12,925 bases of DNA. Source: JASFRI01 sp050115015. Lineage in GTDB: Bacteria > Acidobacteriota > Polarisedimenticolia > CBDVAL01. A model generated the notes under the pieces. It was not told the DNA's origin and made no database searches. It worked only from the letters and a program-made list of their open reading frames with translations. How positions within the stretch are numbered: the stretch's first letter is position 1; every line of letters begins with the position of its first letter. Both the position numbers and the translations under genes were made by a program. The DNA lies in assembly GCA_050115015.1 (NCBI GenBank), contig JASFRI010000077.1:1-12925 (forward strand), in the 5' to 3' direction. Below, piece after piece: positions 6,259 to 12,925 of the stretch.

Positions 6259-7274
6259 CGGGCCAACACGATCGAACCGCGCCGGACTACCTGTGGGATC
6301 CCACCGCCCGACCGGACCTTCGGATCCTCGAGCTGGAACGTGCGCTCGCCTCATGGCGCTTCGATCCCGGCGGCAGTCCGCTCGCGCTTGCGGGGAAGCG
6401 GCCCCGCAGCGCGCGGCGCGTGTGGGGATTCCGCGCACTGCTGGCCGCCGCCGCAACCGCCCTGATCCTCCTCGGTGCCGCCGCGTACCGGTGGACCTGG
6501 CCGGCTGGACATCCGTGGCCGATGACCGTCTCGACCCCTGGCGCGTCGCGGCGCGCCGAGCTGGCCGTCGGCAGCGAGCTGCGCCTGACCTCGACCCAGA
6601 TGGCGCGGATCCGGATGGCGAGGATCGGTCTGATGGATGTGCGGGGCGGGAGCGAGGTCACGCTGCGAAGCACCGGATCCAACCGGCATCGTCTCGCGCT
6701 GACCGCCGGCTGGCTCGACGTCCGGGTCTGGGCGCCACCGCGATCGGTCGTGATCCAGACGCCGGCGGGTGACGTCGTCGATCTCGGGTGCGCCTTCCGG
6801 TTGGGGGTCGACCACGGCATCGCGACGGTGCACGTCGAGAGCGGGTGGGTGCAGATGGAGAATGCACATGGCGAGGTGCTCGTGCCCGCCGGGGCCTCCA
6901 GCTATATGATGGCCGGTCACGCACCGGGGGCTCCGATCTTCGAGGATGCGCGCCCGGCTTTTCGCACCGCGGTGCGCGACCTCGAAAGGGACGGCACGTG
7001 GCGCACGCCCGGCGGTTCGCTGGAGTTCCTCGAAGCCGCCCGGGTGCGCGACGTGTTCACGCTCCTCATGCTGGCGGATGCGGTCCCGCCGGACCTGCGT
7101 CGACCGCTGGTGGAGCGTGCCGCCCTGCTGGAGCCGCCGCCGCCCGGTGTCAGCCCGGAGTCCATCGTCCGCGGCGCGAGCGAACCGCTCTGGCGCTGGG
7201 TGGACGCGCTCGAGCTGCCACCTCCGAAGAGCTGGTGGCGTAACTGGCGCGACGCGCCCTTCTGGGCGCCATGA
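6255..7274 (+). CDS. FecR-like transmembrane anti-sigma factor
   Basis: The 339-residue product has a cytoplasmic N-terminus (about 1-55) with the helix DLRILELERALASW, expected to bind the sigma factor. One transmembrane helix follows at about 58-79 (ALLAAAATALILLGAAAY). The periplasmic part (about 90-225) has FecR-domain features: VRGGSEVTLRS, LTAGWLDVRVW, IQTPAGDVVDLGCAFRLGV, TVHVESGWVQ and GEVLVPAG. The last 110 residues are not recognised and end in a Trp-rich tail, SWWRNWRDAPFWAP. No Cys/His zinc-binding anti-sigma motif is seen in the N-terminus. The ATG at 6255 forms ATGA with the sigma-factor stop and has GGGAG 7 nt upstream. By analogy with FecR it should hold or activate the ECF factor in response to a periplasmic signal; the signal partner here is probably encoded by a neighbour, since no TonB-dependent receptor is adjacent. 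Confidence 0.85.
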   Translation: MTGQHDRTAPDYLWDPTARPDLRILELERALASWRFDPGGSPLALAGKRPRSARRVWGFRALLAAAATALILLGAAAYRWTWPAGHPWPMTVSTPGASRRAELAVGSELRLTSTQMARIRMARIGLMDVRGGSEVTLRSTGSNRHRLALTAGWLDVRVWAPPRSVVIQTPAGDVVDLGCAFRLGVDHGIATVHVESGWVQMENAHGEVLVPAGASSYMMAGHAPGAPIFEDARPAFRTAVRDLERDGTWRTPGGSLEFLEAARVRDVFTLLMLADAVPPDLRRPLVERAALLEPPPPGVSPESIVRGASEPLWRWVDALELPPPKSWWRNWRDAPFWAP

Positions 7275-7307
7275 GAAGATCGAGGCGACGGTCGTCGCGC
7301 CTCGGAT

Positions 7308-7316
7308 GGGAGGAGG
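7308..7316 (+). promoter_or_regulatory. Strong Shine-Dalgarno deciding the lipoprotein start
   Basis: GGGAGGAGG ends 5 nt before the ATG at 7322. An earlier in-frame ATG at 7271 overlaps the FecR-like stop but would add 17 charged residues ahead of the lipoprotein signal. The strong site and the intact signal peptide favour 7322. Confidence 0.7.
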
Positions 7317-7321
7317 TCGAG

Positions 7322-8167
7322 ATGAGACGTTTGGCATGGTCGCTGGTCCTCTTGCTGGCGGCTTGCGGCCAGGAGCCGGTCGTGCCGGACGCGGCGGCCC
7401 CTTCCTCCGGGGCGAGGGTCTTCTATCAGGAAGCAACCTGGGCCCCCGACGGGGCGAGTCTGCTGCTGTCGCGCCACGAGGATGGCAGGTTCCGCATCTA
7501 CCGGGTCGGAGCCGATGGTGCCGATCTCACCCCTCTCACCGACGGACCGGACTCCTGGACCTCCTGGTCGCCGGACGGCTCCCGGTTCGTCTTCCACTCG
7601 GAGCGGGACGGCAACGGGGAGATCTACGTCGCCGACGCGAACGGCAGCGGACAGCGGCCGATCACCACGACCGCATCGGACGAGACCACCCCGGCCTGGT
7701 CTCCGGACGGCACCCGCATCGCCTTCGTCTCGGAGAGGGACGGTGAGGCGCAGCTAGGCGTCATGGAGGCGGATGGTGGTGCGACCCGGCAGCTCGAGAT
7801 CGTCGAGGGCGAGCCGCACAATCCGTCGTGGTCTCCGGATGGGGAGCGGATCGTCTTCTTCACGACGGTGGGAGAGGACGACTGGATCGAGACCATCCGG
7901 TCGGACGGCACGTCGCACCACCGTGTCGCGCGCGGGATCTTCCCCGACTGGTCCCCCGTGGGAGACCGGATCCTCTACACGAGGGACCACACGATCTACA
8001 CGGCCGCTCCCGACGGCGAGGACGAACGGATCCTCGTGGAGGATGGCTTCGCCGGGCGCTGGTCACCCGACGGGCGGGAGGTCGCCTTCATCCGGGGGCG
8101 GTGGCCGTCCTCCGAGGTATGGGTGACGAGTGCCGACGGAACCGGCACTCACCTGCTGACGCGCTGA
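7322..8167 (+). CDS. PD40/TolB-like six-bladed beta-propeller lipoprotein
   Basis: The 281-residue product starts MRRLAWSLVLLLAACGQE. The lipobox LAAC puts lipidated Cys at residue 15, so the mature protein is membrane anchored. Six PD40 repeats carry the W-[AS]-P-[DV]-G signature with Trp at residues 40, 82, 126, 170, 210 and 247, for example WSPDGSRFVFHSERDG and WSPDGTRIAFVSERDG. This matches the C-terminal propeller of TolB, but the TolB N-terminal domain is missing, so it is not TolB itself. It starts 47 bp after the FecR-like gene and is the last gene of the cluster. Such propellers usually bind proteins or glycans; here it may be the envelope sensor or effector for the sigma/FecR pair (inference). 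An alternative start at 7271 is less likely. Confidence 0.88.
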   Translation: MRRLAWSLVLLLAACGQEPVVPDAAAPSSGARVFYQEATWAPDGASLLLSRHEDGRFRIYRVGADGADLTPLTDGPDSWTSWSPDGSRFVFHSERDGNGEIYVADANGSGQRPITTTASDETTPAWSPDGTRIAFVSERDGEAQLGVMEADGGATRQLEIVEGEPHNPSWSPDGERIVFFTTVGEDDWIETIRSDGTSHHRVARGIFPDWSPVGDRILYTRDHTIYTAAPDGEDERILVEDGFAGRWSPDGREVAFIRGRWPSSEVWVTSADGTGTHLLTR

Positions 8168-8205
8168 ACCGCGCATCCCCTGTCGTCGATCTGCCCCACT
8201 TTTCC

Positions 8206-8229
8206 GGGACCCCCCTGCTGGAGGGGCCC
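8206..8229. terminator. Imperfect GC hairpin between convergent genes; weak terminator candidate
   Basis: Between the lipoprotein gene and the convergent BNR gene, CCCCT (8212-8216) pairs with AGGGG (8222-8226) around a 5-nt loop. An outer GGG/CCC stem (8206-8208 with 8227-8229) closes it, leaving a 3-nt bulge. There is no T-tract on either strand. Position favours a bidirectional terminator; structure is only modest. Confidence 0.25.
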
Positions 8230-11141
8230 TACATCCCTTTCGAGGCGTTCGGAGCGGGGAGCACCTCCACCGTGGTCTCGGCCTTCTCGTCCCCGAAGCT
8301 GGCGGTCACCTCGTACGTCCCCGCCGGGACGAACTGCGTCTGGCCCATCCCTTCCTCAGGGCGCCGGTAACGGTGCTTCGGGTCCGCCTGGAGGTCCCAG
8401 ATCACGCGGTTGAGCCCGGGCATCCCCGGCCCGCTCAGCTCGCGGATGACGAGGCCGGACGGATCCGCGATCCGGATCGTCACCGGGTCGCCGGTGGCCG
8501 CCGATAGCCAGTAGTTGATGTAGGCGCCCATGGCGGGGTTCTTGGCCTTGAAGATCCCGTCGCCGACGCCGTAGTGCGCGTCGAAGTAGAGCCGCGGATG
8601 CGCGGCTCGCGGCTTCAGAAGGGCGAACTTCTTCGACCGGACCTCCGGCGTGAGCTGTGCGAACATCGAGGCATCGTCGAAGATGTAAAGACTCCGCCCG
8701 TGGGTGGCCACGATCAGGTCCTTCTCGCGGGGGTGGAAGACCAGGTCGCTGACGATCGCGGGAGGAAGGGTGTCGCCATTCATGCGTACCCAGGAGCCTC
8801 CCCGGTCCAGGCTGACGTAGAGCCCGAACTCCGTCCCGCAGTACAGGACGTCGGGGCTGCCGGGGTCCTCGATGACCGTCTTGACGGGTCCCCCGGCCGG
8901 CAGATCGCTCTCGATCTCCGTCCAGGTCGCGCCGAGGTCCCGGGTCACGAGCAGCACCGGCTCGAACACGTCGCTCCTGTGCCCATCGACGGCCGCGTAG
9001 GCGGTGCGCGGGTCGTGCTGCGAGGCGGTCATGTACGAGACGTAGCGCCGGTCCACCGCTCCGGGAGTGACGTTCTTCCAGCTCGACCCCTCGTCCTCCG
9101 TCACCTGGATGAGGCCGTCGTCGGTCCCCACCCATAGGAGGCCCTGCCGGAGGGGGGACTCGGAGAGGCTCACGATCGTCCCGTACGTCTCGGCATCGGA
9201 TCCCACGGTCGCCGTACGATCCGGCTCGTCCCTGGTGAGATCACCGCTGATGGGAAACCAGCGATCCCCGCGATCGGTGAGCTTGAATAGCCTGTTCCCG
9301 CCGAGATACAGGACCGACGGATCGTGCCTGGAGATGGTGAACGGCGCGTCCCAGTTGAAGCGCAGGCGCTCCTCGCCCTCGCGCGCCGCGGGCTTCAGCG
9401 GCGTGCGAACGTTCGTGTCCAGATGAACACGGCCCAGCTCCCCTCCCTGCGACGTGGCGTAAACCACGTTCGGGTCCTCCGGATCGAAGGCCAGGCCAAA
9501 CCCGTCGCCGAAGTAGATCATTCTCCAATCGGAGTTCAGGATTCCGTCCTTGCGGGAATCGTCGGTCTCCGTGGAGGTCTCGGACGGACCGATCCACGTC
9601 CCGTTGTCCTGCAGCCCGCCTCCCAGCCGGTACGGATCGCTCATATCCACCGCCACGCGGTAGAACTGCCCGACCGCCATCGTATTCAGGTAATCCCAGG
9701 TTCTGGCCCGGTCGTGGGACTGGTAGATGCCGCCGTCGTTGCCGACGAGAATGTGATCCGTATCGTCCGGATCCACGACGATCGCGTGGAAGTCCACGTG
9801 AACGAACTGGCTTCCCGATCGACGGAACGTCACCCCGCCGTCGTCGGAGATGCCGAGATCCCACCCGGGCAGGTAGACGCGGTCCGGGTCCTCCGGATCC
9901 AGCGCGACGCGGGAGAAATAGAAGGGTCGGGGGTTCAGATCGGTCAGTCGCGTCCAGCTCTCGCCACGATCGTCGCTACGGAAGAGGCCGCCCGACGGCG
10001 AGAAATCGGCGAAGCTGTCCTTGCCGGCCCCACCGTAATCGCTCTCCACGGAAGCGAAGAGCCGGTTCGGATCGCCCGGGTCGATCGCCAGGCCGATCCG
10101 CCCGGTGCGCGGGGGAAGCCCCCGGGTGAGTTTCTTCCAGGTCTTGCCCGCATCGTCGGAACGGAAGATGCCGCCCGTGTCGCTGTTGCCGGTGAAGCTC
10201 CAGCGCGTCCGGCGCCGTGCGTACATCGCGGCGTAGATCGTGTCCGGAGATTCCGGATCCACGACGACATCGCAGGCACCGGTGTTCTCGTCCACCTTCA
10301 ACACCTGCTGCCACGTCTTGCCGCCGTCCGACGTCTTGTAGACGCCACGCTCGGGGTTCGCCCCCCAGAGGTGCCCCAGCGCCGCGACGTAGCAGGTATC
10401 CGGATCCCGAGGGTCCACGGCCAGGCGCGGGATGTCGTGCGTCTCGGCCAGGCCGGTATACGTGAACGTCCCCCCCGCGTCGGTGGAACGGTAGACGCCG
10501 CCCCCCCAGGACGAGGAGTTCCGGCCGTTGCCTTCTCCCGTTCCCACCCAGACGATGCGCGCGCGCCCCTCCTTATCGAGATCGGCATCTTCCTCCACGC
10601 GGCCGGCCGCCTGCTCGGCCTCCCACCCCCGCCAGCCGACCGGCGCGTCCGCGACGGCGATCGCTCCGATGGACAGGAGCGGCTGCTCGTCGAAGACGGA
10701 GGTGAACGTCGTGCCGAGATTCACCGTCTTGAAGACACCTCCCGTGGCATAGCCGACGTAGAAGGTCTTGCCGTCGCCGGGGGCCAGCGCGATCGCCGAG
10801 ACCCGCCCGCCCATGTTCGCGGGCCCCACGCTGCGGAAGGCAAGGCCCTTGAGATCCGATGGCCTGAGGGGGCGCGCCTCCGGCGCCGTGGACTTCGAGG
10901 ACGGCTGGGCGGCCGTCCGGGCCGGCGCGAGGAAGGCCACGGGCCCGAGCCCTGGGCCCTCCATCGAAGTCGTTTCCGGAGGACCGGCAATTCCGCTGTC
11001 GCCCGGGTGCGGCATCCGGGCCGGAACGACGGTGCCGGGTGTGCCGTCGGGCGCGCGCGGCGCGGCGCGGCCAGCAGCGGTGAGGGCGGCCAGGGCGACC
11101 AGGATCGAGCAGAGGACGGCGGCGGGGCGATGTTCTCTCAC
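8229..11141 (-). CDS. Secreted BNR/Asp-box (sortilin/VPS10-like) beta-propeller protein
   Basis: The 970-residue product begins with a signal peptide (hydrophobic core AVLCSILVALAALTAAG, likely cleavage near residue 27). A Pro/Ala-rich linker to about residue 95 comes next, then a long array of BNR/Asp-box repeats with S-x-D-x-G-x-[TS]-[WF]. Visible copies include SDGGKTW (271), SDDAGKTW (328), SDDRGESW (389), SDDGGVTF (432) and SHDRARTW (475), then TEDEGSSW, TRDLGATW and SLDRGGSW further on. The last ~100 residues (PVTIRIADPSGLVIRELSG ... GTYEVTASFGDEKAETTVEV) resemble a FlgD-type Ig-like domain often found at the end of such proteins. No sialidase catalytic set was recognised, so the role is unknown; ligand binding or surface glycan/peptide handling is possible. 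The start is GTG at 11139-11141 with GGAGG 4 nt upstream; no better in-frame start was seen. Long open frames on the opposite strand are GC-driven shadows. Confidence 0.9.
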   Translation of the reverse strand: MREHRPAAVLCSILVALAALTAAGRAAPRAPDGTPGTVVPARMPHPGDSGIAGPPETTSMEGPGLGPVAFLAPARTAAQPSSKSTAPEARPLRPSDLKGLAFRSVGPANMGGRVSAIALAPGDGKTFYVGYATGGVFKTVNLGTTFTSVFDEQPLLSIGAIAVADAPVGWRGWEAEQAAGRVEEDADLDKEGRARIVWVGTGEGNGRNSSSWGGGVYRSTDAGGTFTYTGLAETHDIPRLAVDPRDPDTCYVAALGHLWGANPERGVYKTSDGGKTWQQVLKVDENTGACDVVVDPESPDTIYAAMYARRRTRWSFTGNSDTGGIFRSDDAGKTWKKLTRGLPPRTGRIGLAIDPGDPNRLFASVESDYGGAGKDSFADFSPSGGLFRSDDRGESWTRLTDLNPRPFYFSRVALDPEDPDRVYLPGWDLGISDDGGVTFRRSGSQFVHVDFHAIVVDPDDTDHILVGNDGGIYQSHDRARTWDYLNTMAVGQFYRVAVDMSDPYRLGGGLQDNGTWIGPSETSTETDDSRKDGILNSDWRMIYFGDGFGLAFDPEDPNVVYATSQGGELGRVHLDTNVRTPLKPAAREGEERLRFNWDAPFTISRHDPSVLYLGGNRLFKLTDRGDRWFPISGDLTRDEPDRTATVGSDAETYGTIVSLSESPLRQGLLWVGTDDGLIQVTEDEGSSWKNVTPGAVDRRYVSYMTASQHDPRTAYAAVDGHRSDVFEPVLLVTRDLGATWTEIESDLPAGGPVKTVIEDPGSPDVLYCGTEFGLYVSLDRGGSWVRMNGDTLPPAIVSDLVFHPREKDLIVATHGRSLYIFDDASMFAQLTPEVRSKKFALLKPRAAHPRLYFDAHYGVGDGIFKAKNPAMGAYINYWLSAATGDPVTIRIADPSGLVIRELSGPGMPGLNRVIWDLQADPKHRYRRPEEGMGQTQFVPAGTYEVTASFGDEKAETTVEVLPAPNASKGM

Positions 11142-11234
11142 GTCTCCTCCCGGGGTAAGCTCGCTCTCCGGGAGTGAGGACCGCTCTCGAGGGCGGGCGT
11201 CCGGCTGTGCCGGGTCATGGCGGTTACTGTCAGG

Positions 11235-11264
11235 ATTCTACTCCCGGCGAGAGCCGACCCTCAA
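11235..11264 (-). promoter_or_regulatory. Sigma-70-type promoter for the BNR protein gene
   Basis: On the minus strand, TTGAGG (11259-11264, 4 of 6 to TTGACA) is separated by 18 bp from TAGAAT (11235-11240, 5 of 6 to TATAAT). It points at the GTG start at 11141 and would give a leader of about 87 nt. It lies just past the end of mtgA, so the BNR gene can be transcribed independently. Confidence 0.55.
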
Positions 11265-11291
11265 CCTCGGCAAGGGAGACGGGAGCGGATC

Positions 11292-12149
11292 TCAGCCGCC
11301 GGCGTCGATCTGCCTCCAGAGGAACTGTGCCTTCCCCATACGATCGAGGATCCGTTCCACGGCCCGCGCGTAGCCTCGACTCGACGATCCCGGGTGCCAG
11401 GACGAAGGGCGGGGTAGCGACGCCGCCAGCATCGCGGCCTCTCGCTCGTCGAGATCGGCTGCACTCTCGCCGAAGTAGCGCCGCGCCGCGGCCTCGGCAC
11501 CGTAGATGCCGGGGCCAAGCTCCACGAGATTCAGGTAGAGCTCCAGGATCCGGCGCTTGCCGAGCACGCGCTCCGCCTGCACGGTCAGGATTGCCTCCTT
11601 CAGCTTCCGCCACGGCGATCGGGAGGGAGACAGCCACAGGTTCTTGACCAGCTGCTGTGTGATGGTCGAAGCGCCGCGCGGGGCCCTCCCGACCTGGATC
11701 GCCCGTGTCAGGGCGCTCTCGATCTCGTCCAGGGCGAAGCCGGAGTGTGAGAAGAAGTTGATGTCCTCGGCCACCAGCACCGCGCGCTTCAGGTGAGGGG
11801 ATATCGCATCGCCGGGAACCCAGACGCGGCGGATCGTGTCGTCCTTACCCTCGGCCCGCATCCTGGCCCGGTACGCCTGGATGAACGCGGAGCCGCCCGG
11901 GTCCTCCCCGCGCGCGAGCCCGGCCACGTCGGGCCAGGTGGCCCACTGCCATCCTCCGAACAGCAGGAGGACCACGGCGATCCCCAACGCGCCCCGGAGG
12001 AACCAGCGGAACGACCGCGAACGCCGCCGCCGCTTCGTCTTGCCCTTTTTCCGGCTGGCCAGGGGGTCTTCCTCCTTCGCGAGCCTGGGCCGACGGTCCC
12101 TCGGGTCCGACCCGGAGTAACCGGCATCGCCGGCCCGTGGCTGGTGCAT
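11292..12149 (-). CDS. mtgA: Monofunctional biosynthetic peptidoglycan transglycosylase (GT51)
   Basis: The enzyme polymerises lipid II into glycan strands at the outer face of the inner membrane. With the ATG start the product is 285 residues: a basic N-terminus (RKKGKTKRRRRSRSFR, about 33-48), one membrane anchor (about 50-68) and the GT51 domain (about 105-275). GT51 motif 1 is VAEDINFFSHSGF, with the catalytic Glu at 128. Then come GASTITQQLVKNLWLS (159-174), AERVLGKRRILELYLNLVELG (starting at 192) and GIYGAEAAARRYFG (214-227). No penicillin-binding transpeptidase domain follows, so it is MtgA-type, not a class A PBP. The ATG has no Shine-Dalgarno; AAGGAGG at 12071-12077 lies 8 nt before an in-frame CTG (12060-12062), which would give 256 residues, so the start is uncertain. 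It is divergent from cydA. Confidence 0.93.
   Translation of the reverse strand: MHQPRAGDAGYSGSDPRDRRPRLAKEEDPLASRKKGKTKRRRRSRSFRWFLRGALGIAVVLLLFGGWQWATWPDVAGLARGEDPGGSAFIQAYRARMRAEGKDDTIRRVWVPGDAISPHLKRAVLVAEDINFFSHSGFALDEIESALTRAIQVGRAPRGASTITQQLVKNLWLSPSRSPWRKLKEAILTVQAERVLGKRRILELYLNLVELGPGIYGAEAAARRYFGESAADLDEREAAMLAASLPRPSSWHPGSSSRGYARAVERILDRMGKAQFLWRQIDAGG
12071..12077 (-). promoter_or_regulatory. Consensus Shine-Dalgarno inside the annotated mtgA start region
   Basis: AAGGAGG on the minus strand is followed 8 nt later by an in-frame CTG (codon 30 of the long form) that leads into ASRKKGKTKRR. The upstream ATG at 12149 has no such site. This may mark the true start, using a rare CTG, or may simply be the codons for Lys-Glu-Glu. 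Confidence 0.4.
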
Positions 12150-12349
12150 CGTGCGTGCGAGCGCCCGGGTCGTCCTGCTCGCGTCGGCATCTTAGGCATC
12201 CGGCGCTGGACCGTCCAGGTCATCACGACATTCCGCCCCCGGACCGTCACTGCACTTCGACTCCCGTGGACCGGCAGGTGTGGTGGATGGCGCCGCGCAT
12301 CACCGAAGGATGGCTGGCCAGCCTCCGTCGATTGAGCTAGGCTCGATCC
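12150..12349. other. Divergent mtgA/cydA intergenic region
   Basis: This 200-bp region must hold promoters for both genes. A minus-strand candidate for mtgA is listed separately. On the plus strand, TAGGCT (12338-12343) ends 6 nt before the cydA ATG and is preceded by TGGCCA (12315-12320) at 17 bp. This would make a leaderless cydA transcript, but the match is weak. No open frame is credible. Confidence 0.45.
12189..12217 (-). promoter_or_regulatory. Possible sigma-70 promoter for mtgA
   Basis: On the minus strand TGGACG (12212-12217) and TAAGAT (12189-12194) are spaced by 17 bp, each matching 4 of 6 consensus bases. Transcription would begin near 12182, about 33 nt before the ATG and 120 nt before the alternative CTG. 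Confidence 0.35.
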
Positions 12350-12925
12350 ATGGATACCGCGCTCGCGGTTCACCGCTTCCACTTCGCGTTCACCATCGTG
12401 TTCCATTACCTCTTCCCGCAGCTCACCATGGGGCTCGCGCTGCTGATCCTCATCCTGAAGACGCGGGCGCTGCGGTCCGGGCTCGAGGGCGATCAGGCGG
12501 CGGTGCGCTTCTGGACCCGGATCTTCGCCATCAACTTCGCCATGGGCGTGGTGACGGGAATCCCGATGGAGTTCCAGTTCGGCACGAACTGGGCCTCCTT
12601 CGCCGAGGCCGCCGGAGGTGTGATCGGCCAGACGCTGGCCATGGAGGGGGTGTTCGCGTTCTTCCTCGAGTCCTGCGCCCTGGGGTTGTTGCTGGCCGGC
12701 GAGCGCCGGCTGGGGCCCCGGGGGCACTGGACGGCCGCGCTGATGGTATTCCTCGGTTCCTGGACATCGGGTTACTTCATCGTGGCGACCAACGCCTGGA
12801 TGCAGCACCCCGTGGGGTACCGTCTCGGAGCCGACGGGGGCATCGAGCTGGAAAGCCTGGGGTCGCTGCTGACGAATCCCTGGCTGGCCTGGCAGTACCT
12901 CCACACCATGCTCGGCGCCGTCCTC
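12350..12925 (+). CDS. cydA: Cytochrome bd quinol oxidase subunit I, 3' end missing
   Basis: The first 192 residues of CydA are visible; the gene runs off the window and full-length homologues are roughly 450-520 residues. CydA carries the hemes and quinol site of the membrane-bound bd oxidase, which reduces O2 to water with high affinity. Heme ligands and proton-path residues sit at the E. coli positions: His19 in IVFHYLFPQL, Glu99 in AMEG, Glu107 in FFLES, and His185 in WQYLHTMLG (E. coli His186). GTNWASFAE and ATNAWMQHPVGY are further conserved signatures. Several transmembrane helices are evident, for example residues 12-36, 53-73, 93-117 and 126-146. The ATG at 12350 has no clear Shine-Dalgarno, but the protein begins at the family's usual N-terminus. 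CydB would be expected downstream. The quinol-binding loop is outside the window, so the long or short Q-loop type cannot be told. Confidence 0.96.
   Translation, partial: MDTALAVHRFHFAFTIVFHYLFPQLTMGLALLILILKTRALRSGLEGDQAAVRFWTRIFAINFAMGVVTGIPMEFQFGTNWASFAEAAGGVIGQTLAMEGVFAFFLESCALGLLLAGERRLGPRGHWTAALMVFLGSWTSGYFIVATNAWMQHPVGYRLGADGGIELESLGSLLTNPWLAWQYLHTMLGAVL

Noticed and set aside
7530..8090. Repeated TGGTC[GT]CCGGA[CT]GG DNA motifs
   Set aside because: These encode the WSPDG signature of the PD40 repeats and are explained by the protein, not a separate DNA repeat or CRISPR.
9324..11177. 617-codon open frame opposite the BNR protein gene
   Set aside because: It has no recognisable domain and has the Arg/Pro/Ala/Gly-rich make-up of a GC-rich antisense shadow. 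The minus-strand frame has clear signal peptide and repeats.

Overview
The window is about 12.9 kb of GC-rich DNA with strong G/C preference at third codon positions. It looks like a chromosome segment from a Gram-negative bacterium: there is an S46 dipeptidyl-peptidase, a lipoprotein with a lipobox, a FecR-like anti-sigma factor, a monofunctional peptidoglycan transglycosylase and cytochrome bd. Secreted S46 peptidases, PQQ-like propellers and ~1000-residue BNR/sortilin-like propeller proteins together are what I would expect in Acidobacteriota or a similar uncultured soil or sediment lineage. That placement is inference; no rRNA or other taxonomic marker is present.

Layout, left to right. 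(1) 2-1906 (+): 3' part of an S46 serine dipeptidyl-peptidase gene, cut by the window edge but with the whole catalytic triad visible. (2) 1907-2108: a short non-coding stretch bounded by a 10-bp inverted repeat, possibly a relic of a small REP/RAYT-type element. (3) 2109-3440 (-): secreted PQQ-like beta-propeller protein. (4) 3441-3735: divergent promoter region with two near-identical -10-like boxes facing away from each other. (5) 3736-4851 (+): GT4 glycosyltransferase. (6) 5124-8167 (+): a compact four-gene cluster of exported intradiol-dioxygenase-fold protein, ECF sigma factor, FecR-like membrane anti-sigma factor and six-repeat PD40/TolB-like lipoprotein. The last three are joined by a 4-bp ATGA overlap and a short 47-bp gap. 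(7) 8229-11141 (-): 970-residue secreted BNR/Asp-box propeller protein with its own good promoter. (8) 11292-12149 (-): mtgA-type transglycosylase, whose true start may be a CTG. (9) 12350-12925 (+): 5' part of cydA, divergent from mtgA.

How the genes fit together: most products act outside the cytoplasm, covering peptide digestion, three different beta-propeller proteins, cell-wall synthesis and respiration. The 5124-8167 cluster is the most interesting unit. It has the logic of a FecI/FecR cell-surface signalling system, but the neighbouring partners are a lipoprotein propeller and an exported intradiol dioxygenase-like protein instead of a TonB-dependent receptor. No tRNA, rRNA, CRISPR array, intact insertion sequence or phage gene was seen.
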